Assembly: GCF_014204795.1 (NCBI RefSeq)
Contig: NZ_JACHMB010000001.1
Span: 3,100,001 to 3,164,000 of the forward strand
From: Nonomuraea jabiensis
Lineage (GTDB): Bacteria; Actinomycetota; Actinomycetes; Streptosporangiales; Streptosporangiaceae
Reading direction: 5' to 3'
DNA: 64,000 nucleotides
The translations under genes and the position numbers were made by a program. Positions 41,565-50,645 of this stretch are shown here, in pieces (within the stretch, counting starts at the first letter, position 1; every line of letters starts with the position of its first letter). The notes under the pieces are model-generated. The model saw only the letters and a list, made by a program, of their open reading frames with translations. It did not search any database and was not told the DNA's origin.

Positions 41565-44500
41565 TCCGTGCCCGTCCCGGCCGGAGACCCGCTCGACGAG
41601 ACTGCGCGCCTCGTCGAGCAGGTCGGAGCCGCGCCGGTCGCCGTACTCGGCCCGCACGGCGGCGATCATCCCCGGCGCGGCCCGCTCCGCGTACGGTTCG
41701 ATCCGCTCGAAGGCCATGCTGGGCATGCTGGTGTTGTACGCGAACCGTTCGGCCAGCACCAGCAACCCGATCGCGTCGCGGGGGGCCAGGGCTCCGCGCA
41801 GCAACCCCCACGCGCCGAGCCCGAAGAGCCTCGAGCCCAACAGCGGATAGTCGAGGATCGGGTTGTCCGCGGCCAGCAGGTCGTAGCCCCGGACGGCGGA
41901 GAACAGTTCCTCGCCGTACCGGGCGTCCTCCGGCGGGGCGTGGTACGCGTACGCCGTCAGAGTGACCGACTCCGCCATGATCGCCCACGGCGTGACCTCC
42001 GCGCGCAGCACCCCGGGCAGCCGCAGGTTGTGCGCCCGCTGAACGGCCAGGCGGTACTCCGCGAGCGCGGCGGCCGTCCTGCCGCGGGCGAGGGCCAGCT
42101 CGGCCGCGCACAACGAGGCCATCGCCACCCCGCCGAGCACGGTCTCGTTGTCGTTGATCCGGATGATCCCGGCGAGTTCGGCCTCCGCGGTGTCGAGGTC
42201 GCCGTCGGCGAGAGCGCAGATCAGCAGCACCGCGCGCAGCTGCACCTCGTCGTCGGCGGCGCCGAGCCGGCTCAGCACCGGAATGGCGGTACGCGCGTGC
42301 CCGACCGCCCGCCGCCGGTCGCCGAGCTGCATGACCAGGTGGGCCAGCATGGCGTGCATGATCGCGGCCAGCCACGGCCCCTCGTCCTCGCGGACCATCG
42401 CCAGGGTCCGCTCGGCGGCCTCGATCGCCCCGGTGACGTCTCCGGTGTTCTCCAGGACTTGGGCGCTCATCTGCGTCGCCGCCAGAACCACGTCACGGTC
42501 GCTGCTCCGGCACAGCTCCGCCAGCCGGTCGCGCACGTCGGCGGCGTCGTCCGCGACGCACGCGAGCAGCACGGTGCTCATCGCCGCCACCAGGGAGTCC
42601 GTCGCGTCGCTGGTGGGCAGCGCGCGGAGGAGGTCGCGCATCGGAGCGCTGCCGCGGTCGGTGAAGTTCAGGCTGTTCATGAGCGTGATCAGCATGGCGG
42701 CCCTGGTCACCTCGACGAGGTGCGGCGGCGGCATCCAGCCGCTGACCACCTGGGCGATCGCGTCCCGGTGAACGAGTATCCGGGAGTGGTCGCCGCGGAT
42801 CGACCACAGCGCGCCGACGCCGGCCAGCAACTGGACCATCGTGACGGGATCGGGCTCGCCGAGGGCCTGCCGGAGCAGGTCGGCGAGGTTGCTCTCTTCC
42901 GCGTGCAACGCGTCTGCCGCCGCGAACTGCGCCGGGCCGAACAGCCTGGCGCCGTGTTCGAGGGAGTACGCCGTCGCCCAGCCCAGCTGCGCCGCCCGGG
43001 CCGACGCCTCTTCGCCGGCCTCCTTCAACCGCATCCGCCCGAACTCCCTGACGGTCTCCAGCATCCGGTAGCGCAGGCCGTACGCCGTCTCGCGGACGTT
43101 CAGCATCGACTGCTCGGTCAGCGCGTTCACCACGTGCAGGGCGTCCGAGCCCAGGACGTGCTCGGCCGCGGCCAGCGTGAAACCGTCGCCGAACAGCGAC
43201 ATCCATCGCAACGCCCGCCGTTCCGGCTCGTCCAGCAGGTTCCACGACCACTCGATGACCGCGAGCAGCGTCTGGTGCCGGTCGGGGGCCGTACGGTTCC
43301 CGCCGCGCAGCAGGGCGAACCGGTCCGCCAGCCGCCGCGCGATCTCCTCCACCGACATCGCCCGTGCCTTGGCCGCGGCCAGCTCGATCGCGAGCGGCAA
43401 CCCGTCGAGGCGGGCGACGACCTCCTCGACCACTGCCTCGTCGATCCGCACCCCCGGGCGAGCGGCCGTGGCGCGCTGGCGGAACAACTCCACCGCGTCG
43501 CCCGTGGGCAGCTCGCCGAGCGGGTAGACGCGTTCGGCGGGGATCGACAAGGGGGCGCGCGAGGTCGTGAGCACCCGCAGGTCGCGGGTCGTCACGGTCA
43601 GGAACGCCACCAGGTCGGCGACGGCCTCGATCACGTGCTCGCAGTTGTCCAGGATCAGCAGCGCCGGAGCCTGGTCGAGATGCTGGGCGATGCGGGCGCG
43701 AACGTCTGAACGCTGCTCGGCGGTCAGGACCCGACGCCCGCTGACCGAGTCCCGAACCCCGAGCGCCGAGCCCACCTCGCCCACCACGCCCTCGGGGGAG
43801 GACACGCCGACGAGCTCGACGAAGTGAGCGACGGGCTGCGTGACGTCCCTGCCGACGACATGAGCCAGCCGCGTCTTGCCCAGCCCGCCGGGGCCGATGA
43901 TGGAGACCACCCGGTTGGTCCGCAGAAGGGCGTGCACCGCTCGGATGTCGTCATCGCGGCCGAGCAGCGAGGAGCCGTCGAACAGGATGCCGGCGCGCAC
44001 CGGCCGATCCGCGGCGAGGAGTTCGGCGTACACGCGGGCGAGCTCGGGCCCCGGTCCGGTGCCGAGCCGCGCCACCAGGCCCGCGCGATACCGCTCGTAG
44101 CGCTCCAGGGCGGCGGCGGCACCTCGTACGGCGGCCTCGCTCCGCAGCAGGCAGGCCAGCAGCTCCTCGTCGTGCGGCCGATCGGCCGCGGCCTCCTCCA
44201 GCAGCGGCAGCGCGGCCTCGTGAGCGCCGCTTCTGCCCCGCGCGATCGCCGCCACCCGCCGGGCCTCGGCCGCCCACTTCGCCGCCATCCCCCTCAGCTC
44301 GGCGAGCGCGCCCGTGGCACCGTCCGGGCCGCCGGCCACGAGACCCATGGCCTCTTCGGCGCGGCGACGCGCGAGCGCCACGTCGTCCTCGCCCAGTGCG
44401 GCCCGCGCCTGCTCCACCAGCGCGCCGACGAGCAGCGCGTCCACCTGATCGGCGGCCAGCCCGAGCCGGTACCCACGCGGCATCCGCACCACGACATCGG

Positions 44501-44717
44501 CACAGGTCGCCGCCCTGGTACGCGAGACGACCACCTGCAGCGCCTTCGTCGGATTGGCCGGCGCCTCATCCGGCCACAGCTCCTCGACCAGGCGCTCGTC
44601 ACTGACGCCTGCACGCCCGTGCATGGCGAGCAGGGACAGCAGGGTCTGCGCACGATCGCCGACCACGCGCACACCTTGCCAGCGGACGCCGTCGAGCAGG
44701 ACCAGAGCGGGGGACAC
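41424..44717 (-). CDS. AfsR-like regulator with winged helix, BTAD, NB-ARC ATPase and TPR-like domains
   Basis: A 1097-residue regulator. Residues 1-95 resemble an OmpR-type DNA-binding domain (ERLVEELWPDEAPANPTKAL), and 100-235 a BTAD-like helical domain. Then follows a STAND/NB-ARC ATPase (GPGGLGKTRLA; LLILDNCEHV; LTTSRAPLSIP; GLPLAIELAAAKA). The rest is TPR-like repeats. Such proteins switch on secondary-metabolite genes after binding nucleotide and ligand. GTG 44717 is the start. The final 47 or so residues lie antisense to drrB and look unlike the rest, so they may result from loss of an earlier stop. Confidence 0.85.
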   Translation of the reverse strand: MSPALVLLDGVRWQGVRVVGDRAQTLLSLLAMHGRAGVSDERLVEELWPDEAPANPTKALQVVVSRTRAATCADVVVRMPRGYRLGLAADQVDALLVGALVEQARAALGEDDVALARRRAEEAMGLVAGGPDGATGALAELRGMAAKWAAEARRVAAIARGRSGAHEAALPLLEEAAADRPHDEELLACLLRSEAAVRGAAAALERYERYRAGLVARLGTGPGPELARVYAELLAADRPVRAGILFDGSSLLGRDDDIRAVHALLRTNRVVSIIGPGGLGKTRLAHVVGRDVTQPVAHFVELVGVSSPEGVVGEVGSALGVRDSVSGRRVLTAEQRSDVRARIAQHLDQAPALLILDNCEHVIEAVADLVAFLTVTTRDLRVLTTSRAPLSIPAERVYPLGELPTGDAVELFRQRATAARPGVRIDEAVVEEVVARLDGLPLAIELAAAKARAMSVEEIARRLADRFALLRGGNRTAPDRHQTLLAVIEWSWNLLDEPERRALRWMSLFGDGFTLAAAEHVLGSDALHVVNALTEQSMLNVRETAYGLRYRMLETVREFGRMRLKEAGEEASARAAQLGWATAYSLEHGARLFGPAQFAAADALHAEESNLADLLRQALGEPDPVTMVQLLAGVGALWSIRGDHSRILVHRDAIAQVVSGWMPPPHLVEVTRAAMLITLMNSLNFTDRGSAPMRDLLRALPTSDATDSLVAAMSTVLLACVADDAADVRDRLAELCRSSDRDVVLAATQMSAQVLENTGDVTGAIEAAERTLAMVREDEGPWLAAIMHAMLAHLVMQLGDRRRAVGHARTAIPVLSRLGAADDEVQLRAVLLICALADGDLDTAEAELAGIIRINDNETVLGGVAMASLCAAELALARGRTAAALAEYRLAVQRAHNLRLPGVLRAEVTPWAIMAESVTLTAYAYHAPPEDARYGEELFSAVRGYDLLAADNPILDYPLLGSRLFGLGAWGLLRGALAPRDAIGLLVLAERFAYNTSMPSMAFERIEPYAERAAPGMIAAVRAEYGDRRGSDLLDEARSLVERVSGRDGHGSHVPLVAAYRQRREDHDDDQARQQRPGHLPADEAAVGEVAGGRDQV

Positions 44718-44760
44718 ACCCTCAGCTTACGGACGAGTCAGACGCGAGCGGCGTGACCGT

Positions 44761-45429
44761 TCAGTCCGAGGCGGTCGGGTCGCGGAAGAGAAAGCTGTTC
44801 GAGCGATCCGCGTGCAGGTAGTGCTGGAACCGCGTGGCCTTCGCCTGCGCTGTCCTGTCGGCCGTGACGACCGTGAGGAGGACGTACCTCCCGCTCGAGG
44901 TCACCCGCCGCTTGGCGTAGACGTACGTGCCGAGCATCTTGTCCCGGCGCCACTTCACAGCCCCGGAGGAGTTCGCCAGGCGCCCGGCCGTGGCCCTGGC
45001 CGCCTTCATGGTGGGGAAGGACATGATGACCTGCACCGCCGTGAGATGGCCCCGGTAGGCCGCATAGGCCAGTTGAACGGCGTGCTCGCACCTGTTCTTG
45101 GCGAGCACGCCGTGCCTGTCCACCGGCGCGCAGGAGTCATACGTCCAGCCGCCCACCTTCTCGGCCTTGAACGTGACACTGCCCAGGCGGAAGTTCCAGT
45201 CGCCGTATTCGCCGGCGTCGATCGGCGAGTCCGGGCGCTCTTTCTCGCTGGGGCGCGGTCTCTTGGGCTGGGGGGTGGGATCTGCTGTCGGCGAGGCCGC
45301 GGCCGGGGGGTTCAGATACCTGTACAAGCTGAACGTGAAGCCGCCCGGCAGGAGCACTGCCAGGATCACGACCAGAGCAGAGACCACACCGGGGTATTCC
45401 CGCGGACCGGGTTGCCGAGGGTGTCCCAT
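44761..45429 (-). CDS. Membrane-anchored extracytoplasmic protein of unknown function
   Basis: A 222-residue protein. One transmembrane helix near the N-terminus (VVSALVVILAVLLPGGFTFS) is followed by a Pro/Lys-rich linker and a globular domain of about 150 residues, from EYGDWNFRLG to the end, with two cysteines (DSCAPVD and KNRCEHA). No family recognised. ATG 45429 gives a short cytoplasmic tail. It lies 43 nt before the AfsR-like gene on the same strand and may be co-transcribed. Confidence 0.65.
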   Translation of the reverse strand: MGHPRQPGPREYPGVVSALVVILAVLLPGGFTFSLYRYLNPPAAASPTADPTPQPKRPRPSEKERPDSPIDAGEYGDWNFRLGSVTFKAEKVGGWTYDSCAPVDRHGVLAKNRCEHAVQLAYAAYRGHLTAVQVIMSFPTMKAARATAGRLANSSGAVKWRRDKMLGTYVYAKRRVTSSGRYVLLTVVTADRTAQAKATRFQHYLHADRSNSFLFRDPTASD

Positions 45430-45504
45430 GGATCAATTGTGCTGCACTCTGCCCGGGTTCATCGCCGCCGGCATCCACGCCGGCGACGACGGCACCACCG
45501 CGCG

Positions 45505-46083
45505 TCACACCAGGAAGATCAGCTCGAGCCCGATCAGCACGTCCAGCACGCCGCACCACTCGGCGTAGGAGCGGCTGACGACCTTGCCGCGCCGCAGGTG
45601 CACGAAGTCCCAGACGCCGTGCAGCAACCATCCGGCCGCCACCACGTACCGGCCGATCTCCGGGTCGAGGGCCAGCCCTGCCAGCGCCAGCGCGCCGAAC
45701 CCGATCATGCCGATCGCCTGGATCCTGAAGGCGCCGGACCGGCGCGAGTGTCCGTCGATCAGGCCCCAGACCAGCACGACCAGGGCGAGAGCGAGCAGGA
45801 CGGTGGACGGCGCGACCAGATCCAGCAGCCGCGCCCCGATGATGATCACCATTCCGACGCCCAGCAGCGGCCACGACAGCGCGGGCCGGCCCAGCTTGGC
45901 GACGGCGAGATACAGCAGCGGCAGGGCCGGAAGGACCTGCGCGAGGCTCCTCACCTCGCTGCTCAGGTCGCTGCCGCTGCTCACCGTCAGCAACGTGAGT
46001 CCGAGGGCGACGGCGGTCGGCCAGCGGCCCGTCAGCACGTGGATCCGGCGCTTGGGGGCGGGTGCGATGTTCGCTGCCTGCAT
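45505..46083 (-). CDS. Five- to six-helix membrane protein
   Basis: A 192-residue integral membrane protein. Segments such as PTAVALGLTLLTV, LPALPLLYLAVA, LLGVGMVIIIGARLL and VLLALALVVLVWGLI are hydrophobic. A cytoplasmic loop (HLRRGKVVSRSYAEWCG) is basic. ATG 46083 is fixed by AAGGAGG 6 nt upstream. It is divergent from the two-component genes, which may regulate it. No function known. Confidence 0.65.
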   Translation of the reverse strand: MQAANIAPAPKRRIHVLTGRWPTAVALGLTLLTVSSGSDLSSEVRSLAQVLPALPLLYLAVAKLGRPALSWPLLGVGMVIIIGARLLDLVAPSTVLLALALVVLVWGLIDGHSRRSGAFRIQAIGMIGFGALALAGLALDPEIGRYVVAAGWLLHGVWDFVHLRRGKVVSRSYAEWCGVLDVLIGLELIFLV

Positions 46084-46272
46084 CGGAATCCTCCTTGATA
46101 CGGGGGGGAGGTATGGACGACCTCCAGGCTCGCCGACACGAGGGTCTTCTCGGTAGCGCCGAAACCGCATGTCAGAGGATGGACATGTCACATGATCGCG
46201 TGACATTTGTCATCTTGGGGCCGAGGTGAGGCGCAAAGGGCCGACGCGATGGATTGCTGCGACAATGGCCGG

Positions 46273-47541
46273 GTGCGTGACGTGCCGGTCGATCCCGGAA
46301 CGGGGCTGACGAACTTCCGCCGCTACACGTGGTGGAGTCTCATCGGCGTCACCACGTTCTTCCTGATCTTCAGCGTCAGGAGCCGGATCATGGACACGGC
46401 GGTGCCGGTCACGGTCCGGCTCGCCGCCGTGGCCGCCTTGGCGGTGACGATGGCGGCCATCGGGGTGTCCGTCAGCCGCCGGCTCCCGCGTATCCCCGTC
46501 GAGTCGCCGGGCAGCGACCCGGCCGGGCCACCGCCGGTGAGATGGCTGGTGGCCGGAGGTGCGGGCGCGATGGTGCTGGGCGCGATCCTGCTCGCCCTGC
46601 GGGACTACGGGCTCTGGTCGTTCGGCCCGGCCATGATGGTCTCGATCATCGCGACGTTCATACCCGGTCGGCGCCGGTGGCTGCTGATCGCCGCCACGGC
46701 GGCGGGCGCGGCCGTTCTCGGCGGGGTCACGGCCGCGGTGTCGGGGCAGGGATCGGTGTTCGCGGCGGCGTTTCCGGCCGGACTGGTGGTCTTCACCGGC
46801 TGGGTCACGCTCGGCATGTTGTGGGCATGGGACGTCGCCGAGCGGCTGAACCTGGCCCGCCGGTTGTCGGCGGAGCTGGCGGTAAAGGACGAGCGGCTGC
46901 GTTTCGCCGCCGATCTGCACGACATCCAGGGCCACCACCTGCAGGTGATCGCGCTCAAGAGCGAGCTGGCGGCGCGGCTGGCGGGGGCCGACCCCGCGCG
47001 GGCGGCCGCGGAGATGAAGGAGGTACGGCGGCTGGCCGCGGACGCGTTGCGGGACACTCGCGCCGTCGTCCAGGGGTACCGCCGGGTCACGCTGGAGGAG
47101 GAGATCGGGAACGCGACCAGAGTGCTTGCCGCGGCCGGCATCGACGCCCGGGTGGAGTTCGACCCGCCCGCCGTCCCCGGCATCCTTCCCGATCCGGGCC
47201 CGCGCCTGCTGGGCCTGGTGATGCGGGAGGCGACCACCAACGTGCTACGCCACAGCCGCGCCCGGCACGCCGAGGTCGGCTACCGGATCACCGGCGGCCT
47301 GGCCCGCCTCACGTTCGCCAACGATGGCGCGCCCGAGCATCCCGGCACGGAACGGCAGGCCGCTCCGGGTACCGGCCTGCGGACGCTCGCTGAGCGGCTG
47401 GAGGCCGCCGGCGGGGAGCTGACCTGGAAGCGCGACGGCGACCACTTCGTCGTGGCGGCCTCCCTGCCGGTGGAGACAACCGGCCACGAATCCGCGAACG
47501 CCCGGACTGCCGCAGCGGCCACCGAACCGGAGGCGCGATGA
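46273..47541 (+). CDS. DesK/NarX-like sensor histidine kinase (HisKA_3)
   Basis: About 422 residues. Five or so membrane helices occupy residues 15-190. The HisKA_3 phospho-acceptor box is RFAADLHDIQGHHLQVIALK, and the HATPase N-box is REATTNVLRHS, with a G2 region GTGLRTLAERLEAAGG. GTG 46273 is preferred; an ATG at 46249 in frame would add eight residues. The stop overlaps the response regulator by 4 nt. The signal is unknown; membrane-fluidity or envelope stress is typical for this architecture. Confidence 0.88.
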   Translation: MRDVPVDPGTGLTNFRRYTWWSLIGVTTFFLIFSVRSRIMDTAVPVTVRLAAVAALAVTMAAIGVSVSRRLPRIPVESPGSDPAGPPPVRWLVAGGAGAMVLGAILLALRDYGLWSFGPAMMVSIIATFIPGRRRWLLIAATAAGAAVLGGVTAAVSGQGSVFAAAFPAGLVVFTGWVTLGMLWAWDVAERLNLARRLSAELAVKDERLRFAADLHDIQGHHLQVIALKSELAARLAGADPARAAAEMKEVRRLAADALRDTRAVVQGYRRVTLEEEIGNATRVLAAAGIDARVEFDPPAVPGILPDPGPRLLGLVMREATTNVLRHSRARHAEVGYRITGGLARLTFANDGAPEHPGTERQAAPGTGLRTLAERLEAAGGELTWKRDGDHFVVAASLPVETTGHESANARTAAAATEPEAR

Positions 47542-48140
47542 TCCGGCTCTTGATCGCCGATGACGAGGACCTGATCAGGGGTGCCCTGACGGCGCTGCTG
47601 GAGCTGGAGGAGGACCTGACCGTCGCCGCCGAGGCGGCCACCACCACCGACGCCGTGCGCCTGGCCCGCGAGCACAAGCCTGACATCGCCGTACTGGACC
47701 TGGAGATGCCGCCGGCCGACGGCCTGCGCGCCGCTGAGGAGATCAGGGCGGAGTCCTCCATCAAGATCATCCTGGTGACACGGCACGCCCGCCCGGGGGT
47801 GCTGCGCCGCGCGTTGTCGGTGGGTGTGAGCGGGTTCGTGCCCAAGACCACCCCCGCCACGAAGCTGGCGGAGATCATCCGCGACGTTGCCGCCGGACGG
47901 CGCTACGTCGATCCCGACATCGCCGCCTCGGCCCTGACCGAGGACGACTGCCCGCTCAGCGATCGGGAGCTGGAGGTGCTGCGGGCGTCCCGGACCGGGG
48001 CCTCGATCCGGGAGATAGCCGCCCAGGTCCACCTGGCGCCCGGCACGGTACGCAACTACCTGTCGGCGGCCATGGCCAAACTCGGCGTCAGCTCCCGCCA
48101 CGCCGCCGCCCACCGAGCCTGGGAAGAAGGCTGGATCTGA
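47538..48140 (+). CDS. NarL/DesR-family response regulator
   Basis: A 200-residue response regulator. Receiver domain with acidic pocket DDED, phospho-acceptor Asp54 (IAVLDLEMP) and the Lys in VPKTTP. The LuxR-type output domain spans LSDRELEVLRASRTGASIRE to the end, with NYLSAAMAKLGVSSRHAAA as recognition helix region. ATG 47538 overlaps the kinase stop. It would be phosphorylated by the kinase and may control the divergent membrane protein gene. Confidence 0.93.
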   Translation: MIRLLIADDEDLIRGALTALLELEEDLTVAAEAATTTDAVRLAREHKPDIAVLDLEMPPADGLRAAEEIRAESSIKIILVTRHARPGVLRRALSVGVSGFVPKTTPATKLAEIIRDVAAGRRYVDPDIAASALTEDDCPLSDRELEVLRASRTGASIREIAAQVHLAPGTVRNYLSAAMAKLGVSSRHAAAHRAWEEGWI

Positions 48141-48195
48141 GGATCATTCCGCGCGGCACCGGAGGCGAAGCGCAGGACCGCCAAGGCCGACGTGC

Positions 48196-49407
48196 CTAGC
48201 CGATGTCGACCACCCGCGCCCACGAGGGCGGCGTGTCCGGCACGTAGCCGGGATCGCTCTCGTCGTACGACCGCCTGGTCCGGGAGAACAGCCCCACCAC
48301 CATCCGGGACGCCGGCCGTTCCTGCGGCCACGGGGTCTGCCCGTCGGTCAGGACCACGACGACATCCGGCCGCGGGCTCGCCCGCAGCGCCTTGGCGATG
48401 CCCGCACGCAGGTCCGTGCCGCCGCCGCCCACCAGCGTCATCCCCTCGGACCGGCACAGCGGTTGTGCGACCCGGGCCGCCGCGTCGCAGGACAGCACGC
48501 TGACCAGGTCGCGCCGGCCGCCCACGGCGCGGACGATCGCGGCGACCTCCAGCAGCGCGCTCCCCAGTTCGGCGTCGCTGACCGACCCGGAGGTGTCGAT
48601 GACCACGCTGATCCGCGGCGGCCTGCGCCGCAGGCTCGGCAGGATGACGCCGGGCAGGCCGGCCGAGCGCCGCGGCGGCCTGCCGTAGGTGTAGTCCTCG
48701 CCCACGCCGGGTCCCGACACCGCCGAGCGGATGGCCGCGCCGAGCAGTTCCCGCCACGGCTGCGGCGGGTGGAAGGCCTCCTCCGCCCACCGCCGCCATC
48801 CCTTGGGCACGTTCCCCGGATGGGCGTTGATGCCCTGCGCCACCCGGAACCGGACGGCCTCCCGCTCGTGGTCGCTGAGCCCGTTCGCGCCCTCCGGCCC
48901 GAGATCCCACTCCCGCTCCAGCCCGTCGGCGCCGCTGCCGCAGTCCAGCCAGACCAGCCCCTGCGTATACGGCCCGAGCCGGAACTGGCGCAGGTAGTCC
49001 TCCATGAGCTCGCCTTCGCGCAGCCCCAGCATCTTCGGCTGGACGGCGTCATCAGGCCAGGCCAGCCCGTCACCGTACACGTCGTCGTTGATCTCGAAGT
49101 CGGCGGCGATGTTCATCCGCAGCCGCTCTCCCCGTCCCGTCAGCTCCCGCTGCCGGGCGACCCGGTCGCTGCGGCCGTGATGGTCGCGCAGCAGGTGGGA
49201 GACCTCGTGCACCCACACGCTCGCCAGCTGCTCAACGGGGGTCCCCGCGACGAACGCCGGTGAGACGTAACACCGCCAATGCCGATCCACCGCCATCGTG
49301 GGCACGGACCGCGACTCCACCGGGTGCAGCGCGAACAGCGCAGTCGCCAGATAGGGCCGGGCCCGCGCGGCGTACAACCGGGCGGTGAAGAGCTTCTCGA
49401 GGTCCAT
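48196..49407 (-). CDS. vWA-domain protein with intact HExxH motif, module B
   Basis: A 403-residue paralogue of the module A protein at 2248-3492. The N-terminal metallopeptidase-like half has HEVSHLLRDH (His67, Glu68, His71) and AADFEINDD. The C-terminal vWA domain has the MIDAS residues in DTSGSVS, GGGGTDL and LTDGQTPWP. The WRRWAEE linker between the halves is also shared with module A. ATG 49407 shares one base with the MoxR stop (TGATG), so translation is coupled. It should partner with the MoxR ATPase; the peptidase site looks functional here. Confidence 0.88.
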   Translation of the reverse strand: MDLEKLFTARLYAARARPYLATALFALHPVESRSVPTMAVDRHWRCYVSPAFVAGTPVEQLASVWVHEVSHLLRDHHGRSDRVARQRELTGRGERLRMNIAADFEINDDVYGDGLAWPDDAVQPKMLGLREGELMEDYLRQFRLGPYTQGLVWLDCGSGADGLEREWDLGPEGANGLSDHEREAVRFRVAQGINAHPGNVPKGWRRWAEEAFHPPQPWRELLGAAIRSAVSGPGVGEDYTYGRPPRRSAGLPGVILPSLRRRPPRISVVIDTSGSVSDAELGSALLEVAAIVRAVGGRRDLVSVLSCDAAARVAQPLCRSEGMTLVGGGGTDLRAGIAKALRASPRPDVVVVLTDGQTPWPQERPASRMVVGLFSRTRRSYDESDPGYVPDTPPSWARVVDIG

Positions 49408-50615
49408 CAGCCCGCCACCCGCGCCGCGACCTCGTCCGCCTTCCTGCTCAGGGAGACCACCCCGGCGAGCCTCTCGATCGAGGCCGGGACCTTCCAGTCA
49501 GCGCGGCGCAGCCCGGCGAGCGTGGAGGCGGGCACGACCACCAGGTCCGGGGCGCCGGTCTCCAGCGCTCGCACCAGCAGCGCCCATGCCGCGTCCCACC
49601 GGCCCTTCTCCGGCCGCTTCCGCACGGCCGCGACCACACCGTCAAGTACGGCCTGGCGCAGGTCACCCCGCTGCGGCAGCTCGGCCGCCTCCGGGTCGGC
49701 CAGCAGCACCTCGGGATCGGGAAGGTCCATCCGATCCATGGCGGCAAGCAGCTCCAGCCCAGGACCGTCTCCCACCGTGCCCCTGACCAGCATGGACAGC
49801 ACGTCCTTGGACGCGCCGGCCGCGGTGGCGAAGGCGGTCAGGCACAACGCCATCTCCCAGCTGCGAGGTGAGGGCCACGGGCCGCCCCGGTGCGCCTCGT
49901 TGTTCGGCAGCCGGTGCACGAGATCGGGGCGGGCGACGAGGAGCCCGCACACCGCACGCCGGGCGAACGTCACCGCCTCGGACAGCCGCTCCGGATCCAG
50001 CCACGGCAGGCTCGCGCGCGGCCAGGTCCCGCCGAGGCCGCGTACGACGACATCGTGATCGTGCCGCCATTGCAGGTGGACGAAGCGGTTCGCGAGCGGC
50101 GGGCTCAGCTCCCAGCCATCGGCGGCGGAGGAACGCGGGTTGGCGGCCGCCACGATCCGGACACCTGTCGGGAGCCGCAGGGCCCCGACCCGCCGTTCCA
50201 GAACCAGGCGGAGCAGGGCGGCCTGTACGGCGGGCGGTGCCGTGGACAGCTCGTCCAGGAAGAGCAGCCCCCGGCCCGCGCGAACCAGACGTACAGCCCA
50301 ATCCGGCGGCGCCATCGGGACGCCCTGCGCGGCGGGGTCGTCACCGACCACCGGCAGGCCGGAGAAGTCGGACGGCTCGTGCACGCTGGCGATCACCGTC
50401 GTGAGCGGCAGGTCGAGCGTGTCGGCGAGTTGCTGCAGCGCCGCGGTCTTGCCGATCCCCGGCTCCCCCCACAGCAGGACGGGCAGGTCGGCCGCCACCG
50501 CCAGGGTCAGGGCCTCCAACTGCGTGTCGGTACGTGGCTCCGTGGTGGTGTCGCGGAGCAGGGACAGCAGCTCGCCGGCGACTTCAAGGCGCGAGGCATG
50601 AACAGACGTAAGCAT
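49407..50615 (-). CDS. MoxR-family AAA+ ATPase, module B
   Basis: A 402-residue AAA+ ATPase. Walker A WGEPGIGKTA (Lys56), the shared HEPSDFSGLPV, Walker B LLFLDELSTAPPAVQAALL and sensor-1 region IVAAANPRSSAADGWELSPP. It is clearly related to the module A ATPase but lacks that protein's 12-residue repeat and has a longer N-terminus. It lies 30 nt after the upstream gene and overlaps the vWA gene by 1 nt. Confidence 0.92.
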   Translation of the reverse strand: MLTSVHASRLEVAGELLSLLRDTTTEPRTDTQLEALTLAVAADLPVLLWGEPGIGKTAALQQLADTLDLPLTTVIASVHEPSDFSGLPVVGDDPAAQGVPMAPPDWAVRLVRAGRGLLFLDELSTAPPAVQAALLRLVLERRVGALRLPTGVRIVAAANPRSSAADGWELSPPLANRFVHLQWRHDHDVVVRGLGGTWPRASLPWLDPERLSEAVTFARRAVCGLLVARPDLVHRLPNNEAHRGGPWPSPRSWEMALCLTAFATAAGASKDVLSMLVRGTVGDGPGLELLAAMDRMDLPDPEVLLADPEAAELPQRGDLRQAVLDGVVAAVRKRPEKGRWDAAWALLVRALETGAPDLVVVPASTLAGLRRADWKVPASIERLAGVVSLSRKADEVAARVAG

Positions 50616-50645
50616 GATTAATCACCTTTTGAGGTCTAGGAAGTG